A stretch of 43,420 bases of DNA from assembly GCA_964567045.1 (NCBI GenBank), contig CAZMLE010000031.1, forward strand, positions 1-43,420, written 5' to 3'. This document shows positions 24,386 through 31,337 of this stretch, one piece after another. The stretch comes from JAFNGF01 sp964567045. Its GTDB lineage: Bacteria; Planctomycetota; Phycisphaerae; Sedimentisphaerales; Anaerobacaceae. Made by a program: the position numbers and the translations under genes. Each line of letters begins with the position of its first letter. Positions within the stretch are counted from its first letter, which is position 1. The notes under the pieces were generated by a model, which did not search any database, had not been told where the DNA came from, and saw only the letters and a list, made by a program, of their open reading frames with translations.

Positions 24386-24640
24386 TTATGCAGTAAATGG
24401 CAACAGCGCCATGTACCTGGCACGCTTAATGGCTGTCTTGGCCTTTCTCTGACAGCCGGCACAGTTGCCGCTGCGCTTGCGTGAGTATATCTTGCCACGA
24501 CTGGTCAGAAGCTTAGCCAGGGTCTCGACATCTTTGTAGTCGATATACACAACGGCGTTTCTGCAAAAACGACACTGCGTCTGCTCGCGAGCGCCGGGAA
24601 AACTCGGCTTTCTGCTGGTTCTTTTGTCCCTTGGTATCAT
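24386..24640 (-). CDS. rpsR: 30S ribosomal protein S18
   Basis: An 84-residue S18: the conserved core YKDVETLAKLLTSRGKIYSRKRSG and the C-terminal AIKRARYMALLPFTA are clear. It has the four-cysteine form (CRFC near residue 24 and CAGC near residue 64), the zinc-type variant of S18 found in several phyla. The ATG at 24640 has an AGGAG site 8 bases upstream; the frame extends 36 codons further but only through repeat. It lies between ssb and rplI, as in most bacteria. Confidence 0.95.
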   Translation of the reverse strand: MIPRDKRTSRKPSFPGAREQTQCRFCRNAVVYIDYKDVETLAKLLTSRGKIYSRKRSGNCAGCQRKAKTAIKRARYMALLPFTA

Positions 24641-24654
24641 AATAATCTCCTGCG

Positions 24655-24772
24655 AATAACGAACTCTGAAGAATGTCGAATGTCGAACAGGCAATTTTGA
24701 ACTTCGAACTTGGATATTCCTTGTCCCGAAAGGGATGGCCAAGCTCATTCAATATTCGACATTCTTTTAGCC
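24655..24772. repeat. Mixed repeat block between ssb and rpsR
   Basis: Units AATGTCGAATGTCGAACAGG, TTCGAACTTGGA, TTCCTTGTCCCGAAAGGGAT and CATTCAATATTCGACATTC fill the gap. The stretch TGTCGAACAGGCAATTT is shared with 28345-28365 in prs, so the two blocks are copies of one family. Confidence 0.8.
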
Positions 24773-25276
24773 TTAAAACGGTATGTCATCCGAAGCCGGC
24801 TGTTCCGGCTGGCTTCGTTCTGAGCGCAGCGAAGAATCTCCTCCTGAGCGGAGCGAAGGATCTGGCTCAGAACGGGGGAGAGATTCTTCGCCCGGCTCAG
24901 AAGCCCCCTCAGCCGGCCGCTCCGCCTGGCTGGGCCCGGCATCCGCGGCGCCCGGCAGGAACTGAAAGTTCTCTACTGTAACTCTATGCTTACTGCGCTT
25001 GGTGCCGTCCTGAGCGGTCCAGCTATCGAAGGTAAGCCTGCCCTCGATTAGGATCAGCCTGCCTTTAGTAAGATATTTGTTGATATTTTCTGCCTGCCGA
25101 CCGAACGCCCTGCAATCTACAAAACAGGTCTCCTGACGTTGCGCGCCGTCGGCGGCTGTCCATCGGCGGTTCGTCGCCAGCCCGAAATCAACCACAGCGG
25201 TCTGGTTCGGCGTATACGAAAGCTGCGGGTCGCGAGTCAGATTGCCCATCAGCACTATTCTGTTGAACCCAGCCAT
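24773..25276 (-). CDS. ssb: Single-stranded DNA-binding protein
   Basis: A 167-residue SSB. Residues 1-about 110 form the OB fold: MAGFNRIVLMGNLTRDPQLSYTPNQTAVVDFGLATNRRW and QETCFVDCRAFGRQAENINKYLTKGRLILIEGRLTFDSW. A disordered tail follows, ending in the canonical partner-binding tip DDIPF. Part of the tail (about residues 127-147, RSEPDPSLRSGGDSSLRSERS) is encoded by copies of a CTGAGCGGAGCGAAGGAT repeat. AGGAG lies 8 bases before the ATG at 25276; upstream in-frame codons come from a repeat. It sits between rpsF and rpsR in the standard order. Confidence 0.96.
   Translation of the reverse strand: MAGFNRIVLMGNLTRDPQLSYTPNQTAVVDFGLATNRRWTAADGAQRQETCFVDCRAFGRQAENINKYLTKGRLILIEGRLTFDSWTAQDGTKRSKHRVTVENFQFLPGAADAGPSQAERPAEGASEPGEESLPRSEPDPSLRSGGDSSLRSERSQPEQPASDDIPF
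24818..24900. repeat. CTGAGCGGAGCGAAGGAT repeats in the ssb tail
   Basis: Two direct copies (TCTGAGCGCAGCGAAGAATC, CCTGAGCGGAGCGAAGGATC) and one inverted copy (AGATTCTTCG..GGCTCAG) are read in frame as the serine/arginine-rich stretch of the SSB linker. Another copy lies inside prs at about 27781-27803. Confidence 0.8.
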
Positions 25277-25301
25277 AATCATGCTCCTGTGCAGTGACAG
25301 A

Positions 25302-25356
25302 ACCCCGCAATAAATTGCGGGGCTAAACATTTATCCGCCATACGTGTGGCGGATTT
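25302..25356. repeat. Two-hairpin bracketed element between rpsF and ssb
   Basis: AACCCCGCAAT..ATTGCGGGG (25304-25322), CTAAACATTT, then ATCCGCC/GGCGGAT (25333-25354) followed by TTAGC. It touches the rpsF stop codon. Confidence 0.85.
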
Positions 25357-25906
25357 AGCGGCCAAATTCATCCGGCAGAGGTACGGCGGATTCGTTTGGC
25401 GGTTGAGCTTCAGTCTGGGGCTGCGCAGCCGTGGCACGCCCATCCTGGGCGTGAACTCTGGATTCATGGGCTGGAAGCCCATGCCACGGGACGGGCTGGG
25501 CAGCAGCTTCCGGCGTTGGGCCTTGCCCGGGGCCAGCAGCGGCGGACTGGTCCGCCGGACGTGTGGCGGACTGACTAAGCTGGCGTTCAATCTGCTCAGC
25601 CATGTGTTTGTCGGCTCTTAAAATCAGGACCCGCATAATCCGCTCCGACAGCCGAACATCTCTTTCGATGTCACGGATTCTGCCGCCGTCCGCCCGGAAG
25701 TAACAAAGGATGTACGTGCCTCTGGCTTTGTGCTTGATCTCGTAGGCCAGCTTTTTCTCGCCCCATTTTTGCAGCCAGAGGATTTCCACCTCGGCCTTTT
25801 GCAGGACGTTTTTGATGGTTGCCATAACCCCATCCCAATCAGAGCCGGCCAAAGCCGAGTCAACCAGAAACATCCCCTCGTATAATTTAGTTGTCGCTGT
25901 TGTCAA
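25355..25906 (-). CDS. rpsF: 30S ribosomal protein S6, with a repeat-encoded C-terminal tail
   Basis: A 183-residue S6; the family is usually about 95-135. Residues 1-about 105 are the S6 ferredoxin-like fold (YEGMFLVDSALAGSD, VEILWLQKWGEKKLAYEIKHKARGTYILCYF, ERDVRLSERIMRVLILRADKH). The tail from about 112 on is rich in A, P, Q and is encoded by at least three repeat kinds: a TCCGCC..GGCGGA palindrome (25550-25571), a GGGCTGGAAGCCCATGCCAC block and a degenerate TCCGGC..GGCGGA unit. The start is a TTG at 25906 with GGAGG 9 bases upstream. It lies 26 bases after pth. Confidence 0.94.
   Translation of the reverse strand: MTTATTKLYEGMFLVDSALAGSDWDGVMATIKNVLQKAEVEILWLQKWGEKKLAYEIKHKARGTYILCYFRADGGRIRDIERDVRLSERIMRVLILRADKHMAEQIERQLSQSATRPADQSAAAGPGQGPTPEAAAQPVPWHGLPAHESRVHAQDGRATAAQPQTEAQPPNESAVPLPDEFGR
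25430..25572. repeat. Repeats encoding the S6 tail
   Basis: GCCGTGGCACGCCCATCCTG and CATGGGCTGGAAGCCCATGC (inverted partners, so the block folds on itself) and the double palindrome GGCGGACTGGTCCGCC plus GTCCGCC..GGCGGAC (25541-25571) all lie within the rpsF coding frame. Confidence 0.75.
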
Positions 25907-25932
25907 AGTCTAGTACCTCCCAGCTTATCGCT

Positions 25933-26502
25933 TTACGCTCTATTGAACTGATTCATTGCCCGTTCTATGCCGAACTCAATCCAGCAAAGCACGGCATCTT
26001 TGGCCTTGTCGATCGCCTCTTTCAGCAGCGGCTTCTGGTCCTGGCTGGGCTTATCAAGAACATAATCGTAAGCATCCTGACTGCCGCTCTGGCCGATGCC
26101 CAGCCGACAGCGGGCGAACTGGTTGGCGCCCAGCTTTTCGATAACATCCGTCAGGCCGTTATGGCCGCCCGCTGAGCCTTTTGCTCGCAGCCGAATCCTG
26201 CCGGGCTCAATAGCCATATCATCCGTTACCACCAGCAGGTCACGCAGGGACAGCTTATAAAAGCCGACGGCGGTCGCCACCGCTTGGCCGCTACGATTCA
26301 TAAACTGCCAGGGCTTCAGCAATATTAACTTTTTATCTGCAAATTCAGTCTCGCCGAACCGGGCACTGAACTTTCTGCGTCCGACTTTTACGCCCAGCGT
26401 CTCAGCGAGCGAGTCTATCACCATAAAGCCGAGATTATGCCTGGTGCCGGTGTACTCGCTGCCTGGATTACCCAGGCCAACGACCATTCTAATTTGAGCC
26501 AT
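25933..26502 (-). CDS. pth: Peptidyl-tRNA hydrolase
   Basis: A 189-residue Pth that recycles peptidyl-tRNA. MVVGLGNPGSEYTGTRHNLGFMVID (catalytic His in TRHNLG), LLKPWQFMNRSGQAV (Asn) and LLVVTDDMAIEPGRIRLRAKGSAGGHNGLTDVI (Asp and GGHNG) are all conserved. Normal length. No clear ribosome binding site: an ACAGGATTTACAGGAT repeat lies directly upstream. It sits between rplY and rpsF, a common order. Confidence 0.97.
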   Translation of the reverse strand: MAQIRMVVGLGNPGSEYTGTRHNLGFMVIDSLAETLGVKVGRRKFSARFGETEFADKKLILLKPWQFMNRSGQAVATAVGFYKLSLRDLLVVTDDMAIEPGRIRLRAKGSAGGHNGLTDVIEKLGANQFARCRLGIGQSGSQDAYDYVLDKPSQDQKPLLKEAIDKAKDAVLCWIEFGIERAMNQFNRA

Positions 26503-26512
26503 TGCATCAATA

Positions 26513-26556
26513 TATTTTTTTTGACAGGATTTACAGGATAATCCTGTTATCCCGTC
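26513..26556. repeat. TTGACAGGATTTACAGGAT repeat
   Basis: A run of T followed by GACAGGATTTACAGGATAAT and CCTGTTATCC (its inverted end) lies between rplY and pth. The unit is internally repetitive (ACAGGAT). Single copy in this window. Confidence 0.65.
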
Positions 26557-26573
26557 TAATTTCTGGAGGCCGG

Positions 26574-27230
26574 TTAGGCAGATTCTTCCTCCTCTCCCTC
26601 TTTCTCTTTAGCCCGTTCCGCTTCGCCTATAACCTCAGGGGCAACCGGGGCTTCGGCTTCCACTTCCTCGGTTGTCTTGGCGGCAGCCACCAAGCTGCAG
26701 CCAACAATAAGCATTTCGGGATCACTTACCAGCCTGACCTCTGGTGGAAGCGTAATATCGCGGGCGTGCAGTGTACCGCCCACATCCAGGTCTTTGATCG
26801 AGATGACGATAGAATCCGGAATGTCGGTTACCTTGCACTGCACTTCCAAACGGTTGCTATGCTGCTCAACGACGCCGCTGTGTTCTGTGCCTTTAGCGGT
26901 GCCTTTAAGCTCGATAGGCACTGCTACGGTGACGGTCTCAGTCACATCCACTCGCATCAGGTCTGCGTGAATCACGTTTTTACCCAGATGGTCGTACTGC
27001 ACTTCCTTGACAATTACTTTTTGTGGCTTTTTATCGAGCTGCACATCCATAAGCCGACGCCCGTGGTGCAGCTCTTCCACGAAGTCGTGGGCATCTAAAG
27101 AAATAGCGACCGGCTCTTTCTTGTGCCCGTAGACTATAGCTGGTATTCGGCCCTGCTTGCGGACCTTTTCTGCTGCCCTTGAGCCGGTTCGCGGGCGCGA
27201 TTCTGCCGAGAGTATCAGCGTTTTTTCCAT
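26574..27230 (-). CDS. rplY: 50S ribosomal protein L25 (general stress form, Ctc)
   Basis: A 218-residue two-domain L25/Ctc that binds 5S rRNA. The N-terminal domain has LSAESRPRTGSRAAEKVRKQGRIPAIVYGHKKEPVAISLDAHDF and VIVKEVQYDHLGKNVIHADLMRVD; the C-terminal beta domain has VPIELKGTAKGTEHSGVVEQHSNRLEVQC and ITLPPEVRLVSDPEMLIVGC. It ends in an acidic tail (EEVEAEAPVAPEVIGEAERAKEKEGEEEESA), normal for this type. A GAGGACG site precedes the ATG. It lies between prs and pth, the usual order. Confidence 0.96.
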   Translation of the reverse strand: MEKTLILSAESRPRTGSRAAEKVRKQGRIPAIVYGHKKEPVAISLDAHDFVEELHHGRRLMDVQLDKKPQKVIVKEVQYDHLGKNVIHADLMRVDVTETVTVAVPIELKGTAKGTEHSGVVEQHSNRLEVQCKVTDIPDSIVISIKDLDVGGTLHARDITLPPEVRLVSDPEMLIVGCSLVAAAKTTEEVEAEAPVAPEVIGEAERAKEKEGEEEESA

Positions 27231-27245
27231 AACGTCCTCACTATG

Positions 27246-27304
27246 AACCCCGCAATATGATTGCGGGGCTAACCGTTTAGCCCCCCCGTTTCACGGGGGG
27301 GTTC
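27246..27304. repeat. Two-hairpin bracketed element carrying the prs stop codon
   Basis: CCCCGCAAT/ATTGCGGGG (27248-27268), linker CTAACCGTTTAGC, then a C6GT..ACG6 hairpin (27282-27301). The prs stop codon TAG (27269-27271) lies in the linker, and the last prs residues (GEPPRETGGLNG) are read from the second hairpin. Confidence 0.9.
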
Positions 27305-28438
27305 TCCTTTGCAATTTGATTGATTGAACAAACTGCTAACAGATTCATCTCTATGAATTCTCTTTATCGCCTCGCCCAACATAGCCGAGACGGTTAATAC
27401 CGTGATACTGCTGAGCTTTGCGGCCCTATCATTCAACGGTATGGTGTCGGTGACCACAATTTCCTTTATTGGGGCCTGGGCGAGTCTATCCAACGCCTCA
27501 CCGGCAAGGACGCCATGTGTGGCGCCGACGTATATTCTCGCGGCTCCCAGCTTTTGGAGCAGATTGGCCGCACTGCAAATAGTTCCTCCGGTAGCGATAA
27601 TATCATCGCACATCAAAATATTTCTTCCTTTGACCGTACCGATCATCTCCTCGACGACCACTTCTTTGCCGCTCACCCGCCTTTTGTGCACGATAGCCAA
27701 ATCGCCGTTTAGGTGCCCGGCGTACCTGGCCGCCAGCTTAATGTTGCCGACATCCGGGGCAACGACCGTCAAACGCGGAGCGTCCTGAGCGGTAGCGAAG
27801 GATCGGAATTTGTCTTTGAAATACTTGCTCAATACCAGTTGACCGCTGAGATGGTCGACCGGTATATCGAAAAATCCCTGGAGTTGATGCGCGTGCAGGT
27901 CTATAGTCAGCACCCTGTCGGCCCCGGCGGTAGTGATGAGGTTTGCCACTAACTTTGCAGTTATGGGCACGCGGCCTTCGTCTTTTCTATCCTGGCGAGC
28001 ATAGCCAAAATAAGGCACTACTGCGGTGATACGCCGAGCACTTGCCCTTCGCAAACAGTCCAGATAGATCAAAAGCTCCACCAGGTTCTCATCGACGGTT
28101 GACCCTGCCACTGGTGGCAGGGCTAAGCGGTTTGCCCCGGCATCACTATGCCGGGGTTGCACCTGACAGATTGACTGCACCACAAAGCAATCTCTGCCGC
28201 GAACGTTATCCTCTACCCTGACCAGCTTCTCTCCATCCGGAAATTTGCTGATCTGGGCCCCGCCCAGCGGAATGCGAAGATACTTACAGACCTCAGCAGT
28301 CAGTGCCGGATTACTGCTGCCCGAGAATACTTTTAAGAATTTTGACTGTCGAACAGGCAATTTCGAAGTTGGAAATTCCTCATTCGTCATTGGACATTCC
28401 TTGTTCATCATTCGATATTCTTTGACGCCCCAATTCAT
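27269..28438 (-). CDS. prs: Ribose-phosphate pyrophosphokinase with several repeat-encoded insertions
   Basis: 389 residues against a family norm of about 310-320. It makes PRPP from ribose-5-phosphate and ATP. Core motifs: FSGSSNPALTAEVCKYLRIPLGG, FPDGEKLVRVEDNVRG, RRASARRITAVVPYFGYARQDRK, the flexible loop KRRVSGKEVV and the PRPP site NILMCDDIIATGGTICSAA. Extra segments: N-terminal repeat peptide (about residues 9-33), a palindromic element (about 93-112: RHSDAGANRLALPPVAG), RSFATAQD (about 211-218), and a repeat-derived C-terminus. The ATG at 28438 has AGGAG 7 bases upstream and lies inside the glmU 3' end (59-base overlap). Confidence 0.94.
   Translation of the reverse strand: MNWGVKEYRMMNKECPMTNEEFPTSKLPVRQSKFLKVFSGSSNPALTAEVCKYLRIPLGGAQISKFPDGEKLVRVEDNVRGRDCFVVQSICQVQPRHSDAGANRLALPPVAGSTVDENLVELLIYLDCLRRASARRITAVVPYFGYARQDRKDEGRVPITAKLVANLITTAGADRVLTIDLHAHQLQGFFDIPVDHLSGQLVLSKYFKDKFRSFATAQDAPRLTVVAPDVGNIKLAARYAGHLNGDLAIVHKRRVSGKEVVVEEMIGTVKGRNILMCDDIIATGGTICSAANLLQKLGAARIYVGATHGVLAGEALDRLAQAPIKEIVVTDTIPLNDRAAKLSSITVLTVSAMLGEAIKRIHRDESVSSLFNQSNCKGEPPRETGGLNG
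27781..27803. repeat. CCTGAGCGGTAGCGAAGGAT repeat inside prs
   Basis: Read in frame as RSFATAQD, between FKDKF and APRLTVVAPDVG of PRPP synthetase. Same family as the repeats in the ssb tail. Confidence 0.75.
28101..28158. repeat. Two-hairpin bracketed element inside prs
   Basis: CCCTGCCA/TGGCAGGG (28103-28122), linker CTAAGCGGTTTGC, then CCCCGGCAT/ATGCCGGGG (28135-28156). It adds about 19 residues to PRPP synthetase between VVQSICQ and VDENLVELL, in the one frame free of stops. Confidence 0.92.
28335..28430. repeat. Repeat block across the glmU/prs overlap
   Basis: Units such as GACTGTCGAACAGGCAATTT, CATTCGTCATTGGACATTCC and TTGTTCATCATTCGATATTC. They are read as ISNDEQGMSNDE at the end of GlmU and as MMNKECPMTNEEFPTSKLPV at the start of Prs. 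Shares TGTCGAACAGGCAATTT with 24676-24692. Confidence 0.85.
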
Positions 28439-29642
28439 CTATGCTCTCCTGTGAGACTACGGTGCCTGCGGCTATGTGGGAGCCCTCCTTTAATACAAGC
28501 GGCGCTATAAGTATCGCGCCCGAGCCGATGTAGCAGTTATCGCCTATACAAGTCTTATTGACCCTGCGGCCGTCGAAATTCGCGGTTATCGAGCCGGCGC
28601 CGACGTTTACATTCCGCCCCACATTCGCATCGCCGATATAGCTGTGGTGTCTTGCCCGGACGCCCTCGGCCAGAGTCGAGTTCTTGATTTCAGTGAAGAC
28701 GCCCAGCACAACGTCATCTTCCAGGACCGTGCCGCTCCTTAGATAGGCGAACGGCCCGACTCGACAGCCGCCGCCGATTCTTACTTCGCCGTGGATGTAC
28801 GTGAACGGCTCAATCACAGTATCCAGACCAATCTTAGCTCTGGCATCGATCCAGGTAGTGTCGGGGTCAACGATAGTAACGCCGTGGTCCATAAGCTCTT
28901 GCTGAATCCGTCGCTGCATAATCTTGCTTGCCACGCTCAGTTGTGCCCTGCTGTTGACGCCTACCGCCTCCTCGGGCCTGACCGCGGTAACCGCCACCAC
29001 CTTATGCCCGGTGGCAATAATACGCGAGACGGCATCGGTCAGATAATACTCGTGCTTGACGTTATCCGGTTCGACCTGCTCGGCGGCTTCAAAGAGGATT
29101 TGGTTGTTGAACAAGTAATAGCTGGGATTGACTTCGCGAATAGCCAGTTGTTCTCTGGTACACTCGGTATCTTCTACGATGCCCTGGATATTGCCGTATC
29201 TATCGCGGACTATACGTCCGTAGCCGGTGGGGTCATCCAGAACAGCGGTGGCCAATGTCGCCGCCGCCCGCTCCATCTCGTGCTTTCCTATGAGGGTGCT
29301 GAGCATCTCGGCTCTAACCAGCGGCCCATCGCCGCAAAGAACCAGCGTCTGGCCCTGGAAGTCCCTCAGATACTGCTTGCACGACAGCACCGCGTGGGCG
29401 GTTCCTCGTTGCTCGGTCTGCTTGACCCAAACAATGTCGTCCGTGCCCTGGAACGCCTCTTCGACCTGGTCGGCACCGAAGCCGACCACGATGTACAATT
29501 TGGCTACGCCGACCTGCCGGCAGGCATCCAGCACGTAGGCCAGCATAGGCCGCCCGCACACTTCATGCAGCACCTTCGGCAGTTGCGTATTCATCCGCTT
29601 GGCGACACCCGCCGCTAATATTATCGCAACTTTCTCAGCCAT
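28380..29642 (-). CDS. glmU: Bifunctional UDP-GlcNAc pyrophosphorylase / glucosamine-1-P acetyltransferase
   Basis: 420 residues (typical about 455). It makes UDP-GlcNAc for peptidoglycan and lipid A. N-terminal nucleotidyltransferase: IILAAGVAKRMNTQLPKVLHEVCGRPML, with QRGTAHAVL and LVLCGDGPLV. C-terminal hexapeptide-repeat acetyltransferase: RVGPFAYLRSGTVLEDDVVLGVFTEIKNSTLAEGVRARHHSYIGDANVGRNVNVGAGSITANFDG keeps the catalytic His/Tyr/Asn pattern. The loop after LAAG is VAKRM instead of the usual GTRM form. The last about 12 residues are from a repeat, and the natural C-terminal helix beyond the beta-helix is short. It is the first protein gene after tRNA-Gln. Confidence 0.94.
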   Translation of the reverse strand: MAEKVAIILAAGVAKRMNTQLPKVLHEVCGRPMLAYVLDACRQVGVAKLYIVVGFGADQVEEAFQGTDDIVWVKQTEQRGTAHAVLSCKQYLRDFQGQTLVLCGDGPLVRAEMLSTLIGKHEMERAAATLATAVLDDPTGYGRIVRDRYGNIQGIVEDTECTREQLAIREVNPSYYLFNNQILFEAAEQVEPDNVKHEYYLTDAVSRIIATGHKVVAVTAVRPEEAVGVNSRAQLSVASKIMQRRIQQELMDHGVTIVDPDTTWIDARAKIGLDTVIEPFTYIHGEVRIGGGCRVGPFAYLRSGTVLEDDVVLGVFTEIKNSTLAEGVRARHHSYIGDANVGRNVNVGAGSITANFDGRRVNKTCIGDNCYIGSGAILIAPLVLKEGSHIAAGTVVSQESIDELGRQRISNDEQGMSNDE

Positions 29643-29702
29643 CGCAATTCCACCAATTTTGAGTTTTGACTTTTGCCCCGGCTTTAAGCAGGGCTATCGC
29701 AG

Positions 29703-29773
29703 CTACCCGGCCAGGACTCGAACCTGGAATGGGAGGACCAAAACCTCCTGTGTTACCATTACACCACCGGGTA
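29703..29773 (-). tRNA. tRNA-Gln (anticodon UUG)
   Basis: Read on the minus strand: acceptor TACCCGG pairs with CCGGGTA; D arm GTGTAATGGTAACAC; anticodon stem GGAGG/CCTCC around loop TTTTGGT, giving anticodon TTG; T arm CCAGGTTCGAGTCCTGG; discriminator G. CCA is not encoded. Its length (71 nt) and loops are those of a normal glutamine tRNA. It is directly upstream of glmU on the same strand and may share the transcript. Confidence 0.95.
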
Positions 29774-30164
29774 AGGCAAAACCGTGACCCGGTCTTCGTG
29801 ACTCGTTCTTGACCAGTAACGCGCGACGAGTAACGAGCGACGAACTTGTCACGGAGGCCCTGTTGCGTATTGGCCCGGCTGGGCTCTGTCGGAGGCTTGA
29901 GTCAACCACGCCGTGATACTGCTGACCCCGAAGAAATTGACTATTTACTATTTTCAATTGACCCGCCGTTGGCGGCCTGCTTCTAAATAGTCAATTTCCG
30001 AATCGGCCCCGTGCGACAGAGCATCATCCTGACTAAATATAGACGTTCCCGGCTCGCTCAGCAAGCTTTTTTTGCTCAATTTTCTTTTTGAAAAGGCCGG
30101 CCTTGATGAAATCACCAGCCGGAGAGTAGAATATGCGCAATCGCCCGAGCGGGGACCGGACAAA
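29774..30164. other. Intergenic region between tRNA-Gln and the membrane protein pair
   Basis: About 390 bases without a convincing gene. It holds a GCGACGAGTAACGAGCGACGA unit (about 29822-29842), the ATTGACTATTTACTATT repeat pair (29936-29996), and then a possible structured leader: CCGGC..GCCGG (about 30094-30117) enclosing TGAT/ATCA, and a CCCGAGCGGG hairpin (30144-30153) just before the ATG at 30165. I do not recognise a known riboswitch. Confidence 0.45.
29936..29996. repeat. Inverted pair of ATTGACTATTTACTATT units
   Basis: AAATTGACTATTTACTATTT and TTCTAAATAGTCAATTTC flank CCGCCGTTGGCGG, so the block forms a long hairpin with a GC-rich inner stem. Same family as 18943-18965 and 42986-43080. 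Confidence 0.75.
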
Positions 30165-30746
30165 ATGACAAAAATCCAAATAATCGCCAAAACTATCCTG
30201 ACTGTTTTGGGTATCTATGCCGTTGTGACTTTATATGGTTTCTATCCTGGCCGATATGTGTACCGGCCCGACAAGATGCTCATGCTGCAGGAATTTGCCT
30301 TGCTTTGCACTTTCACTATTCTCCTGGGTTTCGTCGCCTACTTTATGGTTTTCCACAATGATCGGCTGTCCGGCAAGCTGGCTGGGCCAGGCGAGCCATT
30401 GGACACTGCCACAGAGTCAGCCTGGCTGGTAAAATCGCTTCGCGTAGGATTGGTTTTTACGGGACTGATGCTATTGTCAGGCTCTGCGCCCACTTTAGTA
30501 AAGATAGCAAAGGCATTCTTTCTCATTCGGCCTGCCGTGAATGAGATCATAATATCCAAAAGCACTCCAAACATGCTCAGGCTGTCGTACTCCCAGTGGT
30601 ACACGAGCATATACCATCTGCTCAAGGCCGTCTTAACCATATACCTTATCTGCGGCGCGCCGCATTTTACCCGCTGGCAAATAAAACACACGTTGGGCCA
30701 ACAAGCAAACAAAACTGAAATCCAAAACCCTTCCATTAAAAACTGA
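30165..30746 (+). CDS. Hypothetical membrane protein, first of a paralogous pair
   Basis: 193 residues. Four hydrophobic segments are visible (about 8-26 TILTVLGIYAVVTLYGF, 44-65 FALLCTFTILLGFVAYFMVF, 93-113 VGLVFTGLMLLSGSAPTLV, 155-172 LLKAVLTIYLICGAPHF). The C-terminus CGAPHFTRWQIKHTLGQQ is shared with the next gene. The ATG at 30165 (MTKIQIIAKTIL) is preferred over upstream codons of the open frame. I do not recognise the family and assign no function. Together with 30760-31332 it is transcribed alone on the plus strand, possibly from a structured leader. Confidence 0.7.
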   Translation: MTKIQIIAKTILTVLGIYAVVTLYGFYPGRYVYRPDKMLMLQEFALLCTFTILLGFVAYFMVFHNDRLSGKLAGPGEPLDTATESAWLVKSLRVGLVFTGLMLLSGSAPTLVKIAKAFFLIRPAVNEIIISKSTPNMLRLSYSQWYTSIYHLLKAVLTIYLICGAPHFTRWQIKHTLGQQANKTEIQNPSIKN

Positions 30747-30759
30747 AAAAGGAGCCAAA

Positions 30760-31332
30760 ATGAATAATATACACTCTTTCACTAAAGTGATCTTGTCGGC
30801 CATAGGTATATTCTTCGCAATACGCTTACTCGCCAGTATGCCTACGCTTATGTGGGTGGCGGTTACAGAGCCCTCGGATTTATCTCTACCGGTGGCCTTA
30901 TTCTGGATGGCTTTTCTCGGCCTATGCTTGGTGGCGCTGCTCTACGTATTTCTCTATAGAGGTGAAGGGCTGGCCAAAAGAATCGTTGCGGCACGGGAGC
31001 TTGCCGAGCCAGACTCAAAAATCCAATGGCTGCCCGCCGCTTTTCGCCTCGTTTGTATAGCCGCAGGACTGTACTGCCTCAACCTTGTCATCTGGAACAC
31101 AACCTACATCCTCGTCAGGTACCTCACTGACCTGTCGATGTATGGCGATACGCCCGGAACCATCGTACGCACTGCAAGGTTCCCGAGCATAGAACAAGTC
31201 ATAAGCTGTCTGCTCATGCTGGCGGTGGGGGTCTATCTGCTCGCCGGGGCTCCGCACTTTGTCCGCTGGCAGGTTAGAAAGACCCTGGAACAGTGCAAAG
31301 CATTTGAAAAATCAGACGATAGCAGCCGGTGA
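30760..31332 (+). CDS. Hypothetical membrane protein, second of a paralogous pair
   Basis: 190 residues with four hydrophobic segments (about 8-26, 44-66, 92-113, 147-165). It is alike in length, layout and motifs to the gene 13 bases upstream: it starts with a TKVILSAIGIFFAIRLL helix and ends GAPHFVRWQVRKTLEQ. An AAAGGAG site lies 7 bases before the ATG. The two look like a tandem duplication that has diverged strongly. Function unknown; a small inner-membrane protein is all that can be said. Confidence 0.75.
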   Translation: MNNIHSFTKVILSAIGIFFAIRLLASMPTLMWVAVTEPSDLSLPVALFWMAFLGLCLVALLYVFLYRGEGLAKRIVAARELAEPDSKIQWLPAAFRLVCIAAGLYCLNLVIWNTTYILVRYLTDLSMYGDTPGTIVRTARFPSIEQVISCLLMLAVGVYLLAGAPHFVRWQVRKTLEQCKAFEKSDDSSR

Positions 31333-31337
31333 ATCAG

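Noticed and set aside
28791..29618. A 275-codon plus-strand open frame opposite glmU
   Set aside because: It is a shadow of glmU; no recognisable motif.
30094..30164. Riboswitch (c-di-GMP, fluoride or manganese type) before the membrane protein pair
   Set aside because: Some stems and a GGAGAGTAG string are present, but the conserved cores of those classes are not.
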